The position numbers and the translations under genes are program-made. The notes beneath the pieces are model-generated. The model was given only the letters and a program-made list of their open reading frames with translations. It had not been told where the DNA came from and did not search any database. A DNA stretch of 31,126 nt from a virus: the IMG/VR virus record IMGVR_UViG_3300031974_002463, positions 1 through 31,126 of that record, one strand, 5' to 3'. Shown here piece after piece: positions 15,345 through 22,334 of the stretch (the stretch's first letter is position 1; every line of letters begins with the position of its first letter).

Positions 15345-17047
15345 TGCAATATTTTTATGACGGTCAAGTACGAAGATATCTTACACAAATAGTCAGAGCA
15401 TTTAGTAATTATAGTTACAAAAATGGTGACGGAGAAATTATAAGAGTACCCGTAATGTATGGCGATATTACTAGGCAAGTTGCTAGTATTATAAAAGACA
15501 ATAGCGATAACAAAGTTTTGAGTGCGCCACGTATGGGTATATACATTACTAGTTTACAAATGGACAGAAGTAGACTAAGTGATAGTAGTTATGTAAGTAA
15601 AATTAATCTTAGAGAAAGAGACTTCGACGAAGAAACACAATCATATTTGGTTAATCAAACGAAAGGTGTAACAGTAGAAAGACTACACCCTACTCCTTAT
15701 ACACTAAGTGTAAATGTTGATTTATGGAGTACAAGTACAGATCAGAAATTACAAATTATGGAACAAATACTCATGTTGTTCAATCCTGATTTAGAATTTC
15801 AAACAACTGACAACTATGTTGATTGGACTAGTTTGAGTGTGCTACATATGGAAAATATAAATTTCAGTAGTAGAACTATTCCAATGGGAGCAGGTGACGA
15901 TATTGACGTTGCAACCATGGGCCTCACGGCACCTATATATATTTCTCCACCAGTTAAAGTTAAAAAATTAGGAATAATTACAGACATTATAACAAGTATA
16001 TTTAACTCTGAACAAGGAACAATAAGTTTAGAAGGATTTAACCCTCCTTCAGATGGTGCATTGTTTGCTGCAGATGGTGTAACAGTTTTACCAGACGGTA
16101 GTATTGTAAACGAAGGATCTACTAGTTTAACATCAACAGTATTAAGTGGTAACGGACGTTTAGATTTAAATAATCCACTAGTAGCAAGTTATAGAAATTT
16201 TGACTTGCTTATTGATGACGCTACTGGTAGTCTTGTAAAAAATGGTAAATTAAGAGTAGGAGAAATTGATTGGCTAAGTGTAATTGAAGCAGAATTACCT
16301 GCAAAATTTCAACCAGGAATTAGTCAATTAAGATTACGTAGAGCAGAATTAACAAATCCTATAGTTGGTACATTTAACATTAAAACTAATGATAGTTTTA
16401 CCATAGAAATAGACTATGATGAGGACACACTTCCAGCAAATACAATTATTACTGGCCCTTCAAAAACTGCGGGTACTGTAGATGGAATTATCAATCCTTT
16501 ATCATTTGTTCCTATAAACAATGTAGGTCAACGTTATCTAATTTTACAACCTATTGGTTATAAAGTAGAAAGATCTTTTGTTGCAACTACAAGTTCTAAT
16601 AGGATTGATACCGAAGTTGATTATCTTGTTGCCGAAACTGTCTCTGGAAGTATTCCAAACCGTAGAGCGGATACTGTGACAGACTTTACAGTATTTGTAG
16701 ATGGTTTAGAAGTTAGTGGTACTAAATCAAATATCGATGGTAAATTTGTAATTAATTTAGATGCAGCATATCCTATTGGAAGCACAGTAACATATATACT
16801 TAACTTAAATGAACAAGGTCCAACTGGTTGGCAAAATACAGACGGAAGTGATTTACTTGCAGATGCAAACGATATTTTAGAATGGTCTGGTAGTAAATGG
16901 ATCAATATTTTTGATGCTAGTCAAACTTCAGAAAAGGTATATATAACTAATCTTTACTCTGGTGAACAAATATACTGGAATAACTATTACTGGCAAAGTA
17001 GCGTAGACGGATACTATCCAAGAGGTACTTGGGAAATACTACTTTAA
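15344..17047 (+). CDS. 15: Tail sheath stabiliser / tail completion protein (gp15-like), enlarged
   Basis: 567 aa, about twice T4 gp15 (272 aa), which caps the tail and joins it to the neck. Residues of about 1-220 match the family: YFYDGQVRRYLTQIVRAFSN (T4 YFYNSSFRRYATLMGDLFSN), IIRVPVMYGD, RLHPTPYTLSVNVDLWSTSTDQKLQIMEQILMLFNPDLEF, and PIYISPPVKVKKLGIITDI. The C-terminal 340 residues are additional and beta-rich. They include a repeated-looking fibronectin-like stretch and a final aromatic module (ILEWSGSKWINI, then GEQIYWNNYYWQ). The start overlaps the gp14 stop. The extension is likely exposed at the top of the tail; its function is unknown. Confidence 0.9.
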   Translation: MQYFYDGQVRRYLTQIVRAFSNYSYKNGDGEIIRVPVMYGDITRQVASIIKDNSDNKVLSAPRMGIYITSLQMDRSRLSDSSYVSKINLRERDFDEETQSYLVNQTKGVTVERLHPTPYTLSVNVDLWSTSTDQKLQIMEQILMLFNPDLEFQTTDNYVDWTSLSVLHMENINFSSRTIPMGAGDDIDVATMGLTAPIYISPPVKVKKLGIITDIITSIFNSEQGTISLEGFNPPSDGALFAADGVTVLPDGSIVNEGSTSLTSTVLSGNGRLDLNNPLVASYRNFDLLIDDATGSLVKNGKLRVGEIDWLSVIEAELPAKFQPGISQLRLRRAELTNPIVGTFNIKTNDSFTIEIDYDEDTLPANTIITGPSKTAGTVDGIINPLSFVPINNVGQRYLILQPIGYKVERSFVATTSSNRIDTEVDYLVAETVSGSIPNRRADTVTDFTVFVDGLEVSGTKSNIDGKFVINLDAAYPIGSTVTYILNLNEQGPTGWQNTDGSDLLADANDILEWSGSKWINIFDASQTSEKVYITNLYSGEQIYWNNYYWQSSVDGYYPRGTWEILL

Positions 17048-17060
17048 AATAAGTATTGTT

Positions 17061-17495
17061 ATGAACAAGATTATTTGCAGTGGTGCTTTATTTTATTGCA
17101 CATCTACAAAACGTTTTTTACTATTATATAGAGAAAAAAGTAAAAGTAAAAATGTATGGGGATTAGTAGGAGGCAGGAATGATTCTTATGAAACCCCATG
17201 GAGTGGTTTACAAAGAGAAATTAAAGAAGAAATAGGATTTTTACCCGATATTAAAAAAACTGTTCCTTTAGAAACTTTTATCAGTACTGATGAACACTTT
17301 AATTTTCATACATATTTGTGTGTTATAGATAAAGAATTTATTCCAAATCTTAATGAAGAACATAGTGGATATGCTTGGGTACAAATTAACAAATGGCCCA
17401 AGCCTTTACACAATGGTTTACAAAACACATTGCGTAGCAAAACTAATCAACTAAAATTGGATACAGTTATTCGTCTGGTAGAATTAATTGATTAA
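17061..17495 (+). CDS. Nudix hydrolase
   Basis: 144 aa with a complete Nudix box, G38-x5-E44-x7-R52-E-x-x-E-E-x-G59-F60, inside the usual context VWGLVGG before it. The family hydrolyses nucleoside diphosphate-linked compounds using a metal bound by the REUXEE glutamates. T4-like phages carry related enzymes (NudE in T4), but this substrate cannot be inferred. The gene begins 13 bases after the gp15 stop and lacks a strong ribosome site. It is probably read from the gp14-gp15 transcript, since I see no separate promoter. Its last 29 bases overlap the end of the opposing 1284-aa gene. Confidence 0.92.
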   Translation: MNKIICSGALFYCTSTKRFLLLYREKSKSKNVWGLVGGRNDSYETPWSGLQREIKEEIGFLPDIKKTVPLETFISTDEHFNFHTYLCVIDKEFIPNLNEEHSGYAWVQINKWPKPLHNGLQNTLRSKTNQLKLDTVIRLVELID

Positions 17496-20400
17496 ACTGG
17501 GATTTGAGCCATTCAAAATCGTTTATCTTTTTCATTTCTTCAACATTTGATTTATTCTCTTCGCCAAATTGTTTACCTGCTTTTGCTCCTGCTATAGCAA
17601 ATTTTCCAAACGGTTTATCGTCGCCTCTTGTACACCATGCATCTAATCTAAATTCAGTCTCTTCATCTACTTGCCTTGCGATAGTTTTACTAGATAGTTT
17701 TGCACATTCTCTAAATCCACTACGCCATGCACTAAATGCATCAGTGTTAAATAAAGTTTTGTTACTCATTTCTGCAATTGCTTTGAATTTATCACTAATA
17801 CTTGTGGTCATATCTGCACTACTTACATCAACATTTCTGGTTAAATGTGTTGGTAATAATTTTACACCGCCATAACCATATACTAATCCGTTAACTGGAT
17901 TATAACTACGCCAAACATGTACAGTATCCTGTCCATCAATGTCATATTTAGGAACATAGTAATCAAAATTAAATTCTTCTAAAATTTCTGCATCAGCATC
18001 AACTACCCAGAACATATCTGTTTCAACAAGTTCGGCTGCACGTTTATGTGCTTGATGGATACCTTTTATATTTTGAACGTGTTTTGCTCTTGCAAATTTT
18101 GATGACAATAAATTAAAATTATCATCTGCATTTGGTTCACCGTTACTAATGAAAACAATATCATAAGGCTTAGGCTGGCTTGCTACTTCGTCATATTCTT
18201 TTTTAACAGCAAAAAATCTATAATCTATTTCACGTTGACTTAAATTTAAATCTTTACTAACAAGTGCTATACCATCATAATATTCGTTATTTTTCCATAC
18301 GTGGTTTATTTTTCTTTCGTATTGGTTATGATGGCTAATATAAAAGTTCCAATTAAAATCTTTATTTGGAAGAATATCATTGTATGTTATCCAGAACATA
18401 CCTGTATTACATTCTTCTTTTGCTTGCATATAGTCAGTATAATCATTTATAGTATAAATTGGAAAGGGTTTAGGATCACTTGCTACTATGTCCCATTCTT
18501 TCTTTTGAATTATAAATCTATGCTCCACTTCTTTTTCGCTAACCAATACATTTTTACTGAATAAAACAAGCCCATCATAATTTTCTCCATTTAAGAAAAC
18601 ATGATTTATATTTCTATCAAATGTATTATGATGACTAAAATATAAATCTAAATCAAAATCTTCTCTAATTACAATGTCACTTGGTATACCCCAAAACATT
18701 TCTGTAGCAGTATGATATAATGCATTGGTATAATCATCATAATTGTTAATTGTAAAAACATTATATTTTTTAGGTTTACTAAACATAACATCGTGTTCTT
18801 TTTTATCAGCATAAAATCTATGCTCTATTTCTTTTTCTGAAACAGAATTACTTTTGCTATATAATGCTACACCATCATAGTCATCGCCATTTTTAAAGAC
18901 ATGTGTCACACTTCTATCTAAGGTTTCTAACTCGGATACATATTTGTCCCAATCAATTGTATCGTCAGGTTCTACATCCTCTGGTATTCCCCAGAACATA
19001 TCTGTCTTACTATGTAAAAGAGCATTTGAATAGTCTTCAAATCCATTGATAATAAATTTTTCAAATCTTTTTGGTATACTTACAACTTCATTGTGTTCTA
19101 TTCTATCTACTAAAAATCTATGTGTAAATTCTTTTTCAGTAACAACACTATGTTTGCTCATTAACGCAATACCGTCATAATTTGCACCATTTTTCCATAC
19201 GTGGTTTGTCTTTCTATCAGTGCTGGAATGAGGCAAATAAAAGTCTAAGATATCTTTTTGTAGTAACTCAATGTCGTTTGGTATTACCCAAAACATCTCG
19301 CTAAAACTTTTTTCTACTGCATCTAAATATTCATCATATGTGTTAATATAATAGTGATCGTATCTTTTAGGATTGCTTGCTACTATGTCCCATTCTTTTT
19401 TGTTTGCACTATAGAACCTATGATCAATTTCTTTTTGAGTAAATGGGCTGTGTTTACTAAACAAAACAACACCATCACGATGTTCGCCATTTAAAAAAAT
19501 ATGATTTATTTCTCTATCAAATTTGTTGTCGTGACTAAAATATAAATCAAAATCAAAGCCTTTTTCTAATTGTACATCGTTTGGCAAGCCCCAAAACATT
19601 TCAGTTTCGCTATTGCTTAGGGCATTTAAGTAATCGTCATAACAAGATATTTCAAAAACCTGATATTTTAATTGATTACTTGCTATATCTTCATGCTGTT
19701 TTTTGTTTACAATATATCTATGTTCAACTTCTTTTTGGGTAAGAGGAGATGCTTTTGAACATAGGAAAAGTCCGTTATATAAAATTTCATCTCCAACCTT
19801 GTGACCAAATACATGATTTATTTCTCTATCATATTTGTTATCATGACTAAAGTATAAATCAAATTTCCATCCTGAAGTATCAATATTTCTACTGTCTGCC
19901 CAAAACATTTCTGTTTCAGAATTTTCTAAAGCAGATTGATATTCGTCCCAACTATCTACAAAAAACACTTGATATTGTTTTGCTTTACTTGCAATTTCTT
20001 TGTGTTCTTTTTTATTTACAAGATATCTGTATTCAATTTCTTTAGGTGTTAATGGAACAAGTTTTGAGCACAAGAACAATCCGTTATATAAAATTTCATC
20101 TCCAACACTATGGCCAAACACATGATTTATTTCTCTATCAAACCTGTTATGGTGACTATAATAGATATTAAAATTCCAATTTATTGTATCGATATTTCTG
20201 CTATTGGCCCAAAATAAATCAGTTTCGGAATTTTCTAAAGCATATTCGTATTCTTCCCAGTTATCGATCATAAAAACAGGATATGGTTTAGGTTTGCTTG
20301 CTTCGACATTCCACTCTTTTTTATTAGCAATAAATCTATGTTCAAATTCTTTTTCACTAATAGGTGCATGTTTAGATAGAAGAATTATACCGTCATAAGT

Positions 20401-21321
20401 TTCTCCGTTGAGCCATACATGATTAATTGTTCTATCAAAATTATTATGATGACTAAATGTCATAGAAAAATCAAAATTGTCTTTTACTATAATATCATCT
20501 GGCACATACCAAAATAATTCTGTTTTAGCGTATTCTTGTGCATGTAAATATTCTTCATAATTTTTAAAACTATATTTTTCATACTCACGTGGAGTACTTG
20601 CCATTATGCGAATTTCTTTTTTGTTTGCATAAAATCTATGCTCTAATTCTTTATCAGTAATATCTAAGTTTTTTGGAAATAATGCAACACCATCTAGTCT
20701 GTCAATATCTCCGTTGCCGAACACATGCACAAAATCAAAACTCCATTCGTCTGGTTTGTAACTAAACTTAAATGTATCTCTCAATAATGTATCATCGTAA
20801 ACTGCCCAAAACATGTCTGTAAAACTTTGTTCTTGTGCTTGTTGAAAACTATCTACAATTTGAATATTGTGGTTCTTTTTAATTTTTTCAAATTGTTCTG
20901 TATCTTTACCAATATAAAAAATATCAAACTTGTCTTGTCCTTTGTAAGGACTATAATGTCCGCAAATATATTTTTCTTCTATTTCAAGAAAGTTATTGTT
21001 ATGTGCATTTCTAGGAACAAGTCTAACTTCATCATAACTTTTAATTTTTCTACTTTCTTCGAAAACATAAGGAAATTTAAATACAGCCAGTTGTGTAGGA
21101 TTGTAATACCAAGGAAAACTTGGATAAATTTCTATGCCTTTTCTAACTAGCCATACATAGTCAGTTGTGATTTCGTTGTTATTCTGTAATATAGAATAAT
21201 CTGTAGGATCGTCTACATATAAAATATCTGCCTTATTCAAGATATGATTTTTTAAACTATCTTGTCCTGGAAAAATAGATGATGTCTTTTCGGCTAGTGA
21301 AAATTTACTAAATGCTTTCAT
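17467..21321 (-). CDS. Giant tandem-repeat glycosyltransferase-like protein
   Basis: 1284 aa. The C-terminal domain (about 1052-1284) matches a phage glycosyltransferase-like family I recall from marine phages: YDIVFISNGEPNADDNF, KGIHQAHKRAAELVETDMFWVVDADAEI with an intact D1108-A-D1110, YGYGGVKLLP, then TTSISDKFKAIAEMSN and a Cys-containing end (LDAWCTRGDDKPFGKFAIAGA). Before it lie nine repeats of about 100 residues and a degenerate N-terminal copy (about 53-105). All repeats keep T-[ED]-MFW, HV[FW]-x-NG, YDG-[VI]-x-L-x-SK, [KR]E-[IVF]-x-[HY]-R-[FY] and NKKE, but none keeps D-x-D. Start and upstream stop overlap (ATGA). The N-terminus MKAFSKFSLAE resembles a capsid-targeting peptide. Expression is from a sigma-70 promoter two genes upstream. 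I infer sugar transfer or sugar binding; the repeats may be scaffolds or lectin-like arms. Confidence 0.85.
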   Translation of the reverse strand: MKAFSKFSLAEKTSSIFPGQDSLKNHILNKADILYVDDPTDYSILQNNNEITTDYVWLVRKGIEIYPSFPWYYNPTQLAVFKFPYVFEESRKIKSYDEVRLVPRNAHNNNFLEIEEKYICGHYSPYKGQDKFDIFYIGKDTEQFEKIKKNHNIQIVDSFQQAQEQSFTDMFWAVYDDTLLRDTFKFSYKPDEWSFDFVHVFGNGDIDRLDGVALFPKNLDITDKELEHRFYANKKEIRIMASTPREYEKYSFKNYEEYLHAQEYAKTELFWYVPDDIIVKDNFDFSMTFSHHNNFDRTINHVWLNGETYDGIILLSKHAPISEKEFEHRFIANKKEWNVEASKPKPYPVFMIDNWEEYEYALENSETDLFWANSRNIDTINWNFNIYYSHHNRFDREINHVFGHSVGDEILYNGLFLCSKLVPLTPKEIEYRYLVNKKEHKEIASKAKQYQVFFVDSWDEYQSALENSETEMFWADSRNIDTSGWKFDLYFSHDNKYDREINHVFGHKVGDEILYNGLFLCSKASPLTQKEVEHRYIVNKKQHEDIASNQLKYQVFEISCYDDYLNALSNSETEMFWGLPNDVQLEKGFDFDLYFSHDNKFDREINHIFLNGEHRDGVVLFSKHSPFTQKEIDHRFYSANKKEWDIVASNPKRYDHYYINTYDEYLDAVEKSFSEMFWVIPNDIELLQKDILDFYLPHSSTDRKTNHVWKNGANYDGIALMSKHSVVTEKEFTHRFLVDRIEHNEVVSIPKRFEKFIINGFEDYSNALLHSKTDMFWGIPEDVEPDDTIDWDKYVSELETLDRSVTHVFKNGDDYDGVALYSKSNSVSEKEIEHRFYADKKEHDVMFSKPKKYNVFTINNYDDYTNALYHTATEMFWGIPSDIVIREDFDLDLYFSHHNTFDRNINHVFLNGENYDGLVLFSKNVLVSEKEVEHRFIIQKKEWDIVASDPKPFPIYTINDYTDYMQAKEECNTGMFWITYNDILPNKDFNWNFYISHHNQYERKINHVWKNNEYYDGIALVSKDLNLSQREIDYRFFAVKKEYDEVASQPKPYDIVFISNGEPNADDNFNLLSSKFARAKHVQNIKGIHQAHKRAAELVETDMFWVVDADAEILEEFNFDYYVPKYDIDGQDTVHVWRSYNPVNGLVYGYGGVKLLPTHLTRNVDVSSADMTTSISDKFKAIAEMSNKTLFNTDAFSAWRSGFRECAKLSSKTIARQVDEETEFRLDAWCTRGDDKPFGKFAIAGAKAGKQFGEENKSNVEEMKKINDFEWLKSQFNQLILPDE
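18022..20820 (-). repeat. Nine tandem protein-coding repeats of about 300 bp
   Basis: Units begin at residues 168, 267, 367, 470, 573, 674, 773, 873 and 973 of the 1284-aa protein; the next copy, at 1101, is the catalytic-looking domain. Lengths are 99-103 aa, except the last, which is 128 because it includes the PNADDNF segment. Units three and four share an extra loop (GHxVGDEILYNGLFLCSK) found in no other unit, indicating a recent duplication. The DNA shows matching recurrent segments such as the antisense of HRF...NKKE about every 300 bases. Confidence 0.9.
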
Positions 21322-21902
21322 AATGTATTTGCTTTCAATCCTAAATGAGTCAGTTTTATATCTGCATCAACGTAAACGTCTATTCCGTGATGCATTGCCT
21401 GATTACAAAAGTATATATCTTCTCCGCTGAAGTTATCTAAAATTTTATTGTATTCATGTGCAAACCAAGGTTTAGGTAATTCGTTATAAACTGTTGCTCT
21501 TGTTAACATACACCCCATACCTATTGCCCAAACTTTGTGTAATCCTGTAGATTCATTTAATCTACTATTCATATTGTTAGGATCTGTAAATGCTACAGTT
21601 TGATAAGGAGCATATCTAGTGCTATACTGTCCTGCTACAATGTCTTGATCATGTTGTAATAATTTTTCTGCAATAGAACTAGAAAAATGCATGTCACTGT
21701 CTAGCCAAAGTAAGTGTGTAGCATTTTTGCTTAATGCTTCTTTGGCTAAATCAGTACGTAGTTGTGCTATTACACTACCGCAAACTATATGTAATTCAAA
21801 GTCTATTTGTTTACTGGTTAACCTATTGGTAAGATTAACTAGGCTTTTTGTAAATAGTGTGTGAACTTGATCTCTAGCAGGAACGCAAATACCAAGTTTC
21901 AT
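21318..21902 (-). CDS. Small GT-A-fold glycosyltransferase
   Basis: 194 aa. It shows the short GT-A arrangement: an N-terminal strand GICVPARDQV, SVIAQLRTDLAKEAL (the S-x-I-x-x-x-R segment), then HLLWLDSDMHF with a metal-binding D68-S-D70. A GMGCMLTRA loop follows, and then SGEDIYFCNQAMHHGIDVYVDADIKLTHLG, which carries the ED and the final H typical of this group. It should transfer a sugar from a nucleotide sugar; acceptor and donor are unknown. It overlaps the upstream 125-aa gene by TAATG and the downstream repeat protein by ATGA, so all three are translationally coupled. This makes a joint pathway with the giant protein likely. Confidence 0.88.
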   Translation of the reverse strand: MKLGICVPARDQVHTLFTKSLVNLTNRLTSKQIDFELHIVCGSVIAQLRTDLAKEALSKNATHLLWLDSDMHFSSSIAEKLLQHDQDIVAGQYSTRYAPYQTVAFTDPNNMNSRLNESTGLHKVWAIGMGCMLTRATVYNELPKPWFAHEYNKILDNFSGEDIYFCNQAMHHGIDVYVDADIKLTHLGLKANTL

Positions 21903-22279
21903 TACAAGATTGTGCTAGGAATTTCTGCTTCGTTCAATTCTTTTTCTGCTTCAACAGTCAAATCATTCCAGCGTCTTGCACAACCTGTTGCAACTTTTAC
22001 TGCTTCTTGAAAATCTTCAGCACTTAAACTAGACATAGCAATCATGTTTTCAGGTTGTACTTTTCCAATTGTAAGCAAGTCTGCCCCGGCTGCACGACCA
22101 ATTTTTTGTGTCCAATGATGACGTTCGTCGTCTTCTGGAATATCCATTTCGCTGATTGCTTCTTTTACAGCAATTTCAACTTGTGTATCCATGATAATGG
22201 TTTCCAGTGTTGCAAGTTTACGTGCTTTTGTATATTCTTGTGCTAAATCAACGTTCAGCACTTCGTAAAGTGTTTTCAT
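21902..22279 (-). CDS. Unknown 125-aa protein, first gene of the glycosyltransferase operon
   Basis: 125 aa, mostly helical and acidic. I do not recognise a family. Visible features are a charged helix at residues 14-45 (AQEYTKARKLATLETIIMDTQVEIAVKEAI), a DIPEDDERHHWTQKIGRAAGADLL segment, and a C-terminal helix containing CARRWNDLTVEAEKELNEAEIP. There is no membrane segment or signal peptide. AGGAG lies eight bases before the ATG, and a strong sigma-70 promoter lies upstream, so it is probably well expressed. Its position ahead of two glycosyltransferase-like genes suggests a partner or regulator of them, but that is context only. A tail-fibre accessory role is equally possible. Confidence 0.75.
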   Translation of the reverse strand: MKTLYEVLNVDLAQEYTKARKLATLETIIMDTQVEIAVKEAISEMDIPEDDERHHWTQKIGRAAGADLLTIGKVQPENMIAMSSLSAEDFQEAVKVATGCARRWNDLTVEAEKELNEAEIPSTIL

Positions 22280-22301
22280 AGTTTGCTCCTATTGTTCTTT
22301 A

Positions 22302-22330
22302 ATTGTAAATGATTTACTTTTGTTTGTCAA
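22302..22330 (-). promoter_or_regulatory. Sigma-70 promoter of the glycosyltransferase operon
   Basis: On the minus strand a perfect TTGACA (22330-22325), a 17-bp spacer and TACAAT (22307-22302, 5 of 6) precede the 125-aa gene, with AGGAG in the leader. A palindrome GTAAATGATTTAC (22305-22317) overlaps the -10 box and could be an operator. Confidence 0.85.
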
Positions 22331-22334
22331 CCTT

